Made by a program: the position numbers and the translations under genes. Source: Betaproteobacteria bacterium (lineage in GTDB: Bacteria; Pseudomonadota; Gammaproteobacteria; Burkholderiales; Casimicrobiaceae). From it: a stretch of DNA of 64,000 nt. This document shows, in pieces, positions 1-10,342 of this stretch (the stretch's first letter is position 1; every line of letters begins with the position of its first letter). Location of the stretch: contig JADIZG010000074.1 of assembly GCA_016704895.1 (NCBI GenBank), positions 38,969 through 102,968 of the forward strand, given 5' to 3'. The notes under the pieces were generated by a model. That model searched no databases. It was not told the origin of the DNA and was given only the letters and a program-made list of their open reading frames with translations.

Positions 1-249
1 GCCGCGCCACTCGGCGCGAACCAGCGTCTTGAGCTCGCCGGCGCCCGACCACGAGAGCGTGACCGGCTGGAACGCCTGCAGCACGCCGTGCAGCTCGGAG
101 CGCGGCCGCTTCGCGCCGCGCGCGACCATCGCGACGCGGCCCTCGCCTTCGGCGAACACCTCGACGATCAGGCTCGTCTCCTTGTACGGCCACGCATGGA
201 GCACGAACGCCGGGCGGTCGTCGCGCCGTTCGACCTCTCGGCGCGCCAT
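1..249 (-). CDS. recO: DNA repair protein RecO (N-terminal part, cut by window edge)
   Basis: The minus-strand reading from the ATG at 249 gives 83 codons, open to the window edge. They match the N-terminal OB-fold of RecO, with the typical run PAFVLHAWPYKETSLIVEVF followed by RVAMVARGAKRPRSEL and GELKTLVRAEW. RecO acts with RecF and RecR in loading RecA at single-strand gaps. It lies 53 bp downstream of era, the usual era-recO order in proteobacteria, and is probably co-transcribed with it. The C-terminal domain lies outside the window. Confidence 0.9.
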   Translation of the reverse strand, partial: MARREVERRDDRPAFVLHAWPYKETSLIVEVFAEGEGRVAMVARGAKRPRSELHGVLQAFQPVTLSWSGAGELKTLVRAEWRG

Positions 250-302
250 CAGGGACCCGCGGCGGGGAACGGGCCGGCGTGCGGACGGGGCATGGGGCCG
301 AC

Positions 303-1193
303 CTAGAAGCCGAGCTTCGCCAGCGCCGCGTCGTCGTCGGCCCAGCCCTTCTTCACGCGCACCCACACCTCGAGGTGCACGCGGCCGCCGAACAGCCGCA
401 CCATCGACTTGCGCGCGTCGGTCGCGATCGTCTTCATCGTCTCGCCGCCCTGGCCCAGCAGGATCGCGCGCTGGCCGGGCCTGTCGACCCAGACGACCGC
501 GTGGATGCGGCGCGCGTCGCCCTCGTGCTCGAACGACTCGATGCCGACGGTCGTCCTGTAGGGAACCTCGTCGCCCAGGCGCCGGAAGATCTGCTCCCGC
601 ACGTACTCGGCGGCGAGGAAGCGCTCGTCCCGGTCGGTCAGGTCCTCCGGTCCGTAGACCGGCGGCCCGTCCGGGAGCAGCTTCGCGATCTCGCCCTTGA
701 GCGCATCGAGCTGCGTGCCGCGCTCCGCCGACAACGGCACGACGGCCGCGAACTCGCGCAGCGTCGCGATCTCGGCGATCCGCGGCAGCAGCGCGCCCTT
801 GTCGGCGACGAGGTCGACCTTGTTCAGCGCCGCGATCACCGGCTTGCCGGCGGGAACGAGCGCGAGCACGCGCCGGTCCGCTTCGTTGACGCGAGCCGCA
901 TCGACCGTCCAGACGACGACGTCGACGTCGGCCAGCGCCTCGCGGACGGCCCGGTTGAGCCGCGCGTTGAGCGGCGAGCCGTGCCGCGTCTGGAACCCGG
1001 GGGTGTCGACGAACACGAACTGGACGCCGGGCTCGGTCAGGACGCCGACGATGCGGTGACGCGTCGTCTGCGCCTTGCGCGACGTGATGCTGATGCGCTC
1101 GCCGACGAGCGCGTTGACGAGCGTCGACTTGCCGACCGACGGACGGCCGACGATCGCGACGTGTCCGCAGCGGTGGACCGCCTCGTCGCTCAC
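303..1193 (-). CDS. era: GTPase Era, 16S rRNA maturation
   Basis: Essential GTPase that binds the 3' end of 16S rRNA and helps 30S assembly. The 296-residue protein has G1 GRPSVGKS near residue 17, G3 DTPGF, G4 NKVD and a C-terminal KH domain around GQGGETMKTIATDARK, at the normal family length. The GTG at 1193 is chosen because the following VSDEAVHRCGHVAIVG aligns with Era starts, although the frame is open further upstream. A TGA in a third frame overlaps this GTG (GTGA), the usual coupling to rnc. Confidence 0.95.
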   Translation of the reverse strand: MSDEAVHRCGHVAIVGRPSVGKSTLVNALVGERISITSRKAQTTRHRIVGVLTEPGVQFVFVDTPGFQTRHGSPLNARLNRAVREALADVDVVVWTVDAARVNEADRRVLALVPAGKPVIAALNKVDLVADKGALLPRIAEIATLREFAAVVPLSAERGTQLDALKGEIAKLLPDGPPVYGPEDLTDRDERFLAAEYVREQIFRRLGDEVPYRTTVGIESFEHEGDARRIHAVVWVDRPGQRAILLGQGGETMKTIATDARKSMVRLFGGRVHLEVWVRVKKGWADDDAALAKLGF

Positions 1194-1887
1194 GGCGCGC
1201 GCTCCCGCGCCGCCCCGGCGCCTGCGAGGCGACCTCGCTCCACGCGCGCTCCGCCGCGTCCTGCTCGGCCGCCCGCCGGCTCGCACCGACGCCGGGCGCG
1301 ACGACGCCGAGGTCGGGGATGCGGCATTCGACGGCGAACTGCTGGGCATGCGCTTCGCCGTGCGTGCCGACGACCGCATACTCGGGGACCGGAATCCTGC
1401 GCGCCTGCAGCCATTCCTGCAGACGCGTCTTGGGGTCCTTGCCGAGCGTCGCCGGGTCCGCGAGCGCGAGCTCGTCGCCGTAGGCCAGGACGATGACGCG
1501 CCGCGCCGCCTCGAAGCCGCCGTCGAGGAACACCGCGCCGAACACCGCCTCGAGCGCATCGGCCAGGATCGAGCCGCGCTCGGCGCCGCCGCTTCGCTGC
1601 TCGCCTTCGCCCAGCCGGATCGCGTCGCCCAGATCGAGCTTCCGGGCGATCCGCGCGAGCGTGTCGCGGTTGACGAGGCTGGCGCGCGCCCGCGACAGGT
1701 CGCCCTCGTCGGTGGCGGGAAACCGCTCGTAGAGCGCGAGCGCGACGACGCAGTTCAGCACCGCGTCGCCGATGAACTCGAGCCGTTCGTTGTGGCGCGC
1801 GCCGCGGCTGCGGTGCGTCAGCGCCTGCGTGAGGAGGTCGGGCGTGCCGAAGTCGTGGCCCAGCCGCCCGCGGAGCGCGTCCGGCAT
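1190..1887 (-). CDS. rnc: Ribonuclease III (small frameshift near the C-terminus)
   Basis: Double-strand-specific endoribonuclease for rRNA and mRNA processing. From the ATG at 1887 the product starts MPDALRGRLGHDFG and shows the signature NERLEFIGDAVLN, the metal-binding region ADALEAVFGAVFLDGG, and a double-stranded-RNA-binding domain ending in ASRRAAEQDAAERAW. The reading frame has no stop at the end of the gene: it stays open through era and recO to the window edge. The natural end is probably the TGA at 1190-1192 overlapping the era start. The span to that stop is 698 bp, not a multiple of three, so one indel is inferred close to 1200-1230. Confidence 0.9.
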
Positions 1888-1901
1888 GCGCGGATCGGGC
1901 G

Positions 1902-2264
1902 CTAGCGGCTGACCGAGACGTCGAAGTCGAGCAGCAGGCTCACGTTGCCGACCAGAGGCAGCTGCTTCTGCCAGTCGAGCGACGCCGTGACCGTGTTGCC
2001 GTCCTTGACGACGTTGAGGTCGGCCGCGGTGACCGAGTCGATGTAGTCGGCGGCGATGTACTTCTCGAAGGACTTCTTGACGACCGCCGCCGTCGGATCC
2101 GGGGCGTCGCGCAGCGACTTCTCGATCGCGGAGCGGATCGTGAAGTACTCGACGTAGGACGGCGCGACCCGGAACCCCACCATCGCGACGACGACGATGA
2201 CGACCGCCACGAACAGGAAACCGATCATCGACAGACCGCCCTGTGCACGCTTCGATGCCGTCAT
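1902..2264 (-). CDS. DUF4845 single-pass membrane protein
   Basis: A 120-residue protein of the DUF4845 family, regularly found between lepB and rnc in Betaproteobacteria; its function is not established. One N-terminal membrane segment (SMIGFLFVAVVIVVVAMVGF, about residues 12-31) is followed by a soluble domain of about 80 residues that probably faces the periplasm. The ATG at 2264 is preferred because a strong GAGGGGAGGGG ribosome site sits just upstream. An earlier ATG at 2279 overlaps the lepB stop. The gene ends 14 bp before rnc, so the operon is tightly packed. Confidence 0.85.
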   Translation of the reverse strand: MTASKRAQGGLSMIGFLFVAVVIVVVAMVGFRVAPSYVEYFTIRSAIEKSLRDAPDPTAAVVKKSFEKYIAADYIDSVTAADLNVVKDGNTVTASLDWQKQLPLVGNVSLLLDFDVSVSR

Positions 2265-2275
2265 CGCCCCTCCCC

Positions 2276-3103
2276 TCATCGGATCCCGCTCCCGACGCGC
2301 TTGAACGCGAGGCTCGAGATGTCGTCCCAGTTGAACCAGATGAAGAACGCCTTGCCGCGGATGTGATCGTCCGGCACGAAGCCCCAGTAGCGGCTGTCGT
2401 CCGAGAAATCGCGGTTGTCGCCCATCATGAAGTAGTGGCCGGGCGGCACGCGGCAGGTGAACCCGTCGTTATTGTAGTCGCACAGTTCCCGTCCCGGGAA
2501 CGTCCGCACGTTCTGCGGGTAGACGGTCGGGGCGCTGGTGCTGACGGCCACCGTGTAGTCGTGGAGCGCCGGGCCTGCGTCCGCGCGCTCGACGAAACGG
2601 TCGGTGGTCTCGAAGCGCAGGCCCTCGAGCCAGCTGTAGTTGCCGTCGGAAACGCGCGGCACCGGCTTGCCGTTCACCGTGAGCTTCTTGTCCCGGTACT
2701 CGACCGTGTCGCCCGGGAGGCCCACGACCCGCTTGATGAAGTCCTGCGACGGGTTGACCGGGTAGCGGAACACGATGACGTCGCCCCGCCTCGGATCGCC
2801 GGTCGGCACGACCTTCTTCTCCAGGATCGGCAGGCGCAGGCCGTAGGCGAACTTGTTGACGAGGATGAAGTCGCCGACCTCGAGGGTCGGCCGCATCGAC
2901 GACGACGGGATCTTGAACGGCTCCGCGACGAAGCTCCGCAGCAGGAACACGACGAGCAGCACCGGGAAGAAGCTCACCGGGTACTCGATCCACGCCGGCA
3001 CCGGCGCGTCGGCCGCGCGCCGACGCGCGAGCACGAAGCGGTCGAGCGCCCAGACGAGGCCGGTCGCGACCGTGAGGAGGAACAGGATCAGCGCGAAGTT
3101 CAT
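2276..3103 (-). CDS. lepB: Signal peptidase I
   Basis: Membrane-bound leader peptidase that removes signal peptides from exported proteins. Two N-terminal membrane segments (about residues 1-20 and 42-60) precede the catalytic periplasmic domain. The nucleophile is in IPSSSMRPTL, the general-base lysine in FIKRVVGLPGD, and the C-terminal box MGDNRDFSDDSRYWG is complete. The length of 275 residues is normal for betaproteobacterial LepB. It lies 109 bp downstream of lepA and overlaps the following DUF4845 region by an ATGA, consistent with one transcript. Confidence 0.97.
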   Translation of the reverse strand: MNFALILFLLTVATGLVWALDRFVLARRRAADAPVPAWIEYPVSFFPVLLVVFLLRSFVAEPFKIPSSSMRPTLEVGDFILVNKFAYGLRLPILEKKVVPTGDPRRGDVIVFRYPVNPSQDFIKRVVGLPGDTVEYRDKKLTVNGKPVPRVSDGNYSWLEGLRFETTDRFVERADAGPALHDYTVAVSTSAPTVYPQNVRTFPGRELCDYNNDGFTCRVPPGHYFMMGDNRDFSDDSRYWGFVPDDHIRGKAFFIWFNWDDISSLAFKRVGSGIR

Positions 3104-3212
3104 CGATGGAGTCGGTGTCCGGGCGACCGGGGCCGCCGCATTCTCTCACGGCCGGGCGACGGCCTGCCGCCGTTCGCGCCCCCGATGCCGCGTCCCGTCG
3201 CCCCGGACGCGG

Positions 3213-5006
<1,794 letters not shown>

Positions 5007-5087
5007 GGGTCCCTGTCGGCCGCGAACGGCCAGGCCGCCGCCGACGCACGGGCGCGCCGGGGCAGGCGTTGCGGAAAACCTTGAATT

Positions 5088-5429
5088 CTAACGGAAATCG
5101 CGGCCGCGCGCGACAGCCCGCGCGGTGAGCCATGCGTCGAGCGCCGTCGCGTCGAGCGTGAGCGCCGCGAGCGGCGCGCCCTCCGGTGCCGCGCCCGCGA
5201 GCAGCAGCGGGACGCGCTCGCCGAAGCGCTCCTCCCAGTCGGGATGCGCGTCGAGGTCCACCTCGGCGACCCGCACGCCGTGGCGGGCGGCGACGGGCGC
5301 GAGCGCCTCGCGCATCGTGTCGCACAGGCTGCACCACGAGCGAACGACCAGCGTCAGCACCGGGCCGGCACCGGCATCCCCGGTGTCCGGCCCAGGCTGC
5401 GCCAGAAGATGACGACGTTGCCGCGTCAA
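5088..5429 (-). CDS. Glutaredoxin/thioredoxin-like small redox protein
   Basis: A thioredoxin-fold protein of at most 113 residues with a redox pair in SWCSLCDTM (about residues 31-39), then a beta-strand (VRVAEVDLDAHP) and the cis-proline region RVPLLL. It fits the glutaredoxin-related DUF836 group often located between mucD and lepA. The start is uncertain: the longest reading uses a TTG at 5429, whereas a GTG at the VLTLVVRSWC segment would give about 90 residues, closer to the family norm. The substrate is unknown; cytoplasmic thiol-disulfide exchange is inferred. Confidence 0.8.
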   Translation of the reverse strand: MTRQRRHLLAQPGPDTGDAGAGPVLTLVVRSWCSLCDTMREALAPVAARHGVRVAEVDLDAHPDWEERFGERVPLLLAGAAPEGAPLAALTLDATALDAWLTARAVARGRDFR

Positions 5430-5478
5430 CGTGACCGCATCGTGTCGGCGGACGCGATCGCGGCGCGCGCCCGGCCGG

Positions 5479-6930
5479 TCAGGGCTCGCCGTTGAGCAGG
5501 CGCACGGTCGCGTAGAACTGGTTCTCGCCGCGCTTGAGGCGCAGCGTCACCGCGGCCCCCTTGTCGAGCCTGCCGAGCAGCTCGTTCACCTGGGCGGCGC
5601 TCTTCGCCTCGGTCGTCACGCCCTTGCTGACGACCTCGAGGAGCACGTCCCCCGGCTGCACGTTGCCGCGCACGCCGTTGGTGACCTCGTCGACCAGCAC
5701 GCCCGACTTAACGTCGGCTTCCTTCTTCTGCTCGTCGGTGAGGTCCGAGAGCACGAGGCCCATCCGGTTCGGCTTCGCCTTTTCCTTCGGCACGGGCGCG
5801 GAGCGGCGCTGCGCCTGCGCGGGTTCCTCGCGCAACTCGGCGACGGTCACCGTCGTCTCGCGCTGGGTGCCCTTGCGCCAGACCACGAGCTTCACCTGCT
5901 GGCCCGGCCGGAGCGCCGTGATGATGCGCGGCAGGTCGTTGCTGTTCTTCACGTCGCGTCCGTCGGCCTTGAGGATGATGTCGCCGGGCTCGACGCCGCC
6001 CTTCTCCGCCGGCCCGCCCTTCTCGACCGAGTTCACGAGCGCCCCGGACGGCGCCTTGAGCCCGAACGCCTCCGCGGCCTCCTTCGAGACCTCCTGGATC
6101 GTCACGCCGATGCGGCCGCGCGTCACGCGGCCCTTGTCCTTCAGCTGGTTGACCGTGTTCATCGCGACGTCGATCGGGATCGCGAACGCGAGTCCCATGT
6201 AGCCGCCGGTGCGCGAATAGATCATCGAGTTGATGCCGACGACCTCGCCCTTCAGGTTGAACAGCGGGCCGCCCGAGTTGCCCGGGTTGATCGCGACGTC
6301 GGTCTGGATGAACGGCACGAGGTTCTCCTGCGGCAGGTCGCGCCCCTTGGCGCTGACGATGCCGGCCGTCATCGTGTTCTCGAGGCCGAACGGCTTGCCG
6401 ATCGCGACGACCCACTCGCCGACCTTGAGCTTGTCGGGATCGCCGACGGTGACCTTGGGCAGGTCCTTCGCCTCGATGCGCAGCAGCGCGACGTCGGTGC
6501 GCTTGTCGGCGCCGACGACCTTGGCGACGAACTCCCGGCGGTCCGAGAGCCGCACCTTCACCTCGTCCGCGCCGTCGACGACGTGCGCGTTGGTCACGAT
6601 GTAACCGTCGGCCCCGACGATGAAGCCCGAGCCGGTCGACTGGGCCTCCTGGTCACGCGGCGAGCCGCGGCGGGGCGGGACCGGCCCGAAGCGCCGGAAG
6701 AACTCGTAGAACGGATCGTCCTCGGACAGCTCGGGCATCTGCTGCCCGCGGCGCGCGCGCTGCGTCACGTCGATCGAGACCACGGCCGGGCCCTGCTTCT
6801 CGTAGAGCTCGGTGAAGTCGGGCAGCAGCCCGGCGCGTCCCTGCGCCTGGGCGGCGGGAAGCGCGAGCGGCGAAGCAAGGGCGGCGACGAGCGCGAGCGA
6901 GGCGAGCGGACGGGTGAGCGGGTGAGTCAT
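5479..6930 (-). CDS. mucD: Do-family periplasmic serine protease MucD/DegQ
   Basis: Envelope quality-control protease. The 483-residue product has a signal peptide (residues 1-30, ending ALPAAQAQ), a trypsin-like domain and two PDZ domains. The triad is visible as His in VTNAHVVDG, Asp in RTDVALLRI and Ser in NPGNSGGPL. PDZ1 is near GPAEKGGVEPGDIILKADG and PDZ2 near GNVQPGDVLLEV. The ATG at 6930 has AGAGGA upstream; the same frame is open further 5' but that stretch is antisense to other reading. As fourth gene of the sigma-E operon it is probably stress-induced, and it supplies the counter-signal that damps alginate or envelope stress responses in relatives. Confidence 0.95.
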   Translation of the reverse strand: MTHPLTRPLASLALVAALASPLALPAAQAQGRAGLLPDFTELYEKQGPAVVSIDVTQRARRGQQMPELSEDDPFYEFFRRFGPVPPRRGSPRDQEAQSTGSGFIVGADGYIVTNAHVVDGADEVKVRLSDRREFVAKVVGADKRTDVALLRIEAKDLPKVTVGDPDKLKVGEWVVAIGKPFGLENTMTAGIVSAKGRDLPQENLVPFIQTDVAINPGNSGGPLFNLKGEVVGINSMIYSRTGGYMGLAFAIPIDVAMNTVNQLKDKGRVTRGRIGVTIQEVSKEAAEAFGLKAPSGALVNSVEKGGPAEKGGVEPGDIILKADGRDVKNSNDLPRIITALRPGQQVKLVVWRKGTQRETTVTVAELREEPAQAQRRSAPVPKEKAKPNRMGLVLSDLTDEQKKEADVKSGVLVDEVTNGVRGNVQPGDVLLEVVSKGVTTEAKSAAQVNELLGRLDKGAAVTLRLKRGENQFYATVRLLNGEP

Positions 6931-7022
6931 GGGTTCCTCTTGGCGGGAATCGACGGGCCGGATCGGGAGCGGGTGAGGCCCCGCGCCGGCCGTGGCATCG
7001 ACGGAATGGGGCTGAGACCAGG

Positions 7023-8003
7023 CTAGCGGCGCGTCACCGACGTCGCGATCGCCTGGACGGCGTCGGGCGGCGCCTCGCCGAGCGCGGTGATCACGTAGTC
7101 GTCCTGCTTCACCGAAAACTGGTTGAGGCCCCCCTGCCGCGCGCGCCCGACGTGGCGCTGCGGGCCCCCGCGCTGGTCGATGAACACGCTCACCGCGACC
7201 ATGCCGTCGGAGTACACGAGCTGGGCGGCGCCGTCGGACTTGCCTCCCCGGCCGCCGAGCCGCCCTTCCGACACCTTGGCGTACCCCGGAGGCAGCTTCG
7301 CGACCACCCATCCGGTGTCCGCCTCGACCAACTTGCCCGTCCGCGGCCGCCTGACCTGCCAGTCCGGGGGCGACACGGGCCAGGTCGGCTTCGCCGCCTC
7401 GGGGCCGAGCTTGGCGCCGAGCACGATGTCGAGGAACGCGATCTGCTCGACGACCTCGCCGCGCTCGTTGATCATGCGCGCCTTGAGCAGGATGCCGGTC
7501 GTGGGATCGGTCCACAGCTCGTGGCCGTAGCGCAGGCCGTCCTTCGGTTCGAACGTCCACGCCTGGGCTTCCAGGCCGGCAACGCGGCCGATGCCGCCCT
7601 TGCGGACCGTGTAGTACTGCGCGAGCGACGACTGCTGCTGCGGCGACAGCGAGGGGAACGCGTTCCGGAACGTGCGCGGCTCGACGCGTACCACCTTGGC
7701 GTCCGGGTAGTAGCAGCGCACCTCGCCGTTGCTGCGAATCACCTCCCGGGCCGGGCCGTCGAGGTTGTAGAGCTTCTCGAACTCCTCGCCGCCGTCGTTC
7801 ACGTGGATCAGGCGCGCCGTCTCGACGCCGGCCGCGCGTTGGTAGGCGATCGTGCCCGTGTAGTTGAGCGTGCGCGCGGCGTCGGCCGCGCGGCCGAGGA
7901 GCGCCGCCCCATCCTGCGCTGCCGCCGGGAAGGCGAGCGCGAGCACCGCGGTCGCGACGGCGGACGCGAACGCGCGCCGCATCGCGGGAAATCCACTCTG
8001 CAT
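7023..8003 (-). CDS. mucB: MucB/RseB sigma-E regulatory protein
   Basis: Periplasmic protein that binds the anti-sigma factor and protects it from proteolysis. The 326-residue product starts at the ATG at 8003, preceded by AGGAGG at ideal spacing, and begins with a signal peptide (cleavage near FPAAAQDG). The N-terminal MucB/RseB domain contains LNYTGTIAYQR, GEEFEKLYNLDG and VRVEPRTFRNAFPS; a C-terminal domain ends at QAIATSVTRR. It follows mucA by 14 bp and precedes mucD, the standard order. Confidence 0.93.
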   Translation of the reverse strand: MQSGFPAMRRAFASAVATAVLALAFPAAAQDGAALLGRAADAARTLNYTGTIAYQRAAGVETARLIHVNDGGEEFEKLYNLDGPAREVIRSNGEVRCYYPDAKVVRVEPRTFRNAFPSLSPQQQSSLAQYYTVRKGGIGRVAGLEAQAWTFEPKDGLRYGHELWTDPTTGILLKARMINERGEVVEQIAFLDIVLGAKLGPEAAKPTWPVSPPDWQVRRPRTGKLVEADTGWVVAKLPPGYAKVSEGRLGGRGGKSDGAAQLVYSDGMVAVSVFIDQRGGPQRHVGRARQGGLNQFSVKQDDYVITALGEAPPDAVQAIATSVTRR

Positions 8004-8017
8004 CGGACCTCCTGCGA

Positions 8018-8518
8018 TCACCGGGCGAGCGCCGCGTCGCCTGTCACCGAGACGCGCTGGATCGGCCCCAACCCCTGGATGGGCGTCGTCGGGGACATCT
8101 CGCGGTGCGCGAGCAGGTATTCGGCGGGGATCACCTGCGGGCGCAGCGAGTCCGCCCGGACCGACGCGGCCTCGCGCGCCAGCGCCACGGTCGACGCGGG
8201 CGCATCGGTGAGCGACACGGCGGTCCAGCCGACCACGGCGACGGCCGCGACCGAGGCCGCCATCGCCCAGGCCCACGTCGCCGGGCGGTCGACGCGCCGC
8301 TGCGGCGCGAGCACCGTCGGTTCGTCGGCCAGCGCGGCGGCGAGCCGTCGCGACAACCGCGTCGACGCGGCGACGTCGCCGCGCAGCGTGTCGCCGATCA
8401 CGTGGTAGCACATCCACGTTGCGATCGCGCCATCCTGCCGCAGGCCGGCGAGCGTGCGGTCGACCGCGCCGTCGTCGTCCAGCTCGCCATCCATCAGGCG
8501 CGAAATGTCCTCGTTCAT
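8018..8518 (-). CDS. mucA: Anti-sigma-E factor MucA/RseA
   Basis: Membrane-spanning anti-sigma factor holding RpoE inactive. The N-terminal cytoplasmic domain shows the RseA signature (MNEDISRLMDGELDDD, then WMCYHVIGDTLRGD), followed by one membrane segment (WAWAMAASVAAVAVVGWTAV, about residues 82-101) and a periplasmic tail. The start ATG (8518) overlaps the rpoE stop as TGATG, so translation is coupled and the sigma/anti-sigma ratio is fixed; an in-frame ATG two codons earlier is possible. The product has 166 residues from the chosen start. Confidence 0.92.
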   Translation of the reverse strand: MNEDISRLMDGELDDDGAVDRTLAGLRQDGAIATWMCYHVIGDTLRGDVAASTRLSRRLAAALADEPTVLAPQRRVDRPATWAWAMAASVAAVAVVGWTAVSLTDAPASTVALAREAASVRADSLRPQVIPAEYLLAHREMSPTTPIQGLGPIQRVSVTGDAALAR

Positions 8519-9117
8519 CACCATCTCCGGTTCTCGTCAGTGCCGAGCAGCGGTCGCAACTCGACGGCGATCGCCTCGCGCGCCCGGAAGATCCGGGAAC
8601 GCACGGTGCCGATCGGGCAGTTCATGACGCCTGCAATTTCCTCGTAGCTCAAGCCTTCGATCTCGCGCAGCGTGATCGCCGTCCTCAGGTCCTCGGGCAG
8701 CGCCTCCACCGCCCGGTTCACCGCGGTCGCGACCTCGCGGCCCATCAGCAGGTTCTCCGGCGTCGCGGTGTCCCGCAGCGCCTCCGCATCGTCGAACGAC
8801 TCCGCATCCTCGTTATCGAATTCGGTCGTCGTCGGCGCCCTGCGCCCCAGCGCGACCAGGTAGTTCTTCGCCGTGTTGATCGCAATCCGGTACAGCCACG
8901 TATAGAACGCACTCTCCCCCCGGAAGTTCGGGAGCGCGCGATAGGCCTTGATGAAGGCCTCCTGCGTGACGTCCTCCACTTCCCCCGGGTCGCGCACCAT
9001 CCGCGACAGGAGCCGTCCCAGCTTCCGCTGGTACTTGATCACCAACAGTTCGAACGCGCGCTTGTCGCCTCGCTGCGCGCGCTCGACCAGCTGCTGATCG
9101 ACTTCGCGATCACCCAT
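8518..9117 (-). CDS. rpoE: RNA polymerase sigma-E factor (AlgU/RpoE)
   Basis: ECF sigma factor of the RpoE/AlgU group, 199 residues. Region 2 contains DVTQEAFIKAYRALPNFRG and FYTWLYRIAINTAKNYL; region 4 contains LREIEGLSYEEIAGVMNCP and GTVRSRIFRAREAI. It directs transcription of envelope-stress genes, usually including its own operon. The upstream gap 9118-9272 should hold its promoter. I looked there for the classical GAACTT and TCTGA elements and did not find a convincing pair. Confidence 0.97.
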   Translation of the reverse strand: MGDREVDQQLVERAQRGDKRAFELLVIKYQRKLGRLLSRMVRDPGEVEDVTQEAFIKAYRALPNFRGESAFYTWLYRIAINTAKNYLVALGRRAPTTTEFDNEDAESFDDAEALRDTATPENLLMGREVATAVNRAVEALPEDLRTAITLREIEGLSYEEIAGVMNCPIGTVRSRIFRAREAIAVELRPLLGTDENRRW

Positions 9118-9272
9118 CGGCCGGTCTGCTCTTCCCTGAGTCGTTCGTTGTTATGCCCGCCGGCCGACGGGCGCGCGTCCGGGATGACCCGGTGCAGCGT
9201 CCGGACGGCCTTGACTGCGCCGGCCGCCGGGGCACGCGCTTGCCTAGACTGACCATCGCGGCGTCCCCAAGT
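9118..9272. other. Intergenic gap upstream of rpoE
   Basis: A 155 bp gap between the asparaginase-family gene and rpoE, both on the minus strand. It presumably carries the rpoE promoter, but no clear sigma-E or sigma-70 element, terminator or repeat can be pointed out. A purine-rich stretch (AGGGAAGAG on the minus strand) lies before the rpoE start and could be its ribosome site. Confidence 0.4.
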
Positions 9273-10342
9273 TCACCGCGCGGCCGTCGGAGCCTGCGCA
9301 TCCCGGCGCCCGGGATGTTTGTCCAGGACAACCGTGGCGCGAAGGCCACCTACCGGCGTCCCGCGCGCATTGTGCAGCTTCGGCGCCGACCACGGGGCAA
9401 GTTCGCGCCGCGCGACGTCGTCCATCACCCCCAGCGCCTCGAGCACCGCGATCGTCGCCGGCGGAATCGCGCGGCCCGCGCCGTCGCCCACCTTGATCGC
9501 GATCCCCACCCCGCTGCGCCTGAGTCCGACCGCCTGGACGCCTTCCGCGCCGACCTTGGCGACCCAGTCGCCCCGCCCCGCCCGCATCAGCGCCAGGTCG
9601 AAGCGGCGCTCCCCGGACACGTAGTCCGGGTGCGCCGTCATCGCGTCGCCGATCGCCCGGCGCGCGGCCGCGTCGGGCTCGCCGTCGTCCGGGCGCGCGA
9701 TCCTCGCATAGGCCCGCGCGAGCGCGGACAGCGGCAACGCGTAGTTGGGCGCAGAGCAACCGTCGATGCCCGGGACGAGGTCTTCCTCGCGGACGCCGGC
9801 GTGGCGCGCGATCGAAGCGCGGATCGTCGCCTGCAGCGGATGCGCCGGGTCGAGGTAGCCCTCGCGCGCCCAGCCGGCCAGGACGCAATGCGCGAGCATC
9901 CCGGCGTGCTTGCCCGAGCAGTTGTGCGCCAGCGGCGAGTACGGCGGCGGGGGCGCGACCTCGCCCAGCACATCGTAGACGCGCGGCGCGTGCGTTCCGC
10001 ATCCGAGTTCGTCGACGCGGCATCCGGCCCGCCGAAGCAGGTCGGCGACGGCGGCCTGGTGCTTCGCCTCGCCCGAGTGGCTCGCGCACACGATGGCGAT
10101 CTGCTCGCCGGACAGCCCGACGCGTGCGGCGCCCCCGGCCGCGAAGAACGGCAGCGCCTGCAGGGGCTTGAGCGCACTGCGCGTGAACGCCAGGTAGCCC
10201 GGGGAGCCAGCGGACGCCGCGAGCGCCCGCTAGCGTCGACCACCGCGATCGAGCCGCAGTGAACGCTTTCCTCGCGTCCCGCCCGCTCGACGCACACGAT
10301 CGGGACGTGCGGGTGCGCCGCCGCGCTCCCGGTCACGATCAC
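9273..10342 (-). CDS. Asparaginase II family amidohydrolase (frameshifted N-terminal part)
   Basis: Homologue of the Asparaginase_II family, thermolabile or Rhizobium-type enzymes unrelated to EcAII. Conserved pieces are CASHSGE, LAHNCSGKHAGMLAHCVL, GIDGCSAPNYALPL and the C-terminal VVLDKHPGRR. The start is a GTG at 10342 whose GTGA overlaps the end of the thioesterase domain of the upstream NRPS gene. The opening residues VIVTGSAAAHPHVPIVCVER continue to SIAVVDASG, after which the frame changes near 10228-10235; the true continuation is ALAASAGSPGYLAFTRSALK. With one indel corrected, the length of about 356 residues is slightly over the family norm. Known members hydrolyse L-asparagine. Here coupling to an NRPS raises another amide as substrate, which is inference. 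Confidence 0.85.

Noticed and set aside
9118..9272. Classical sigma-E autoregulatory promoter before rpoE
   Set aside because: No GAACTT/TCTGA pair with correct spacing could be found by eye, so no promoter is annotated.
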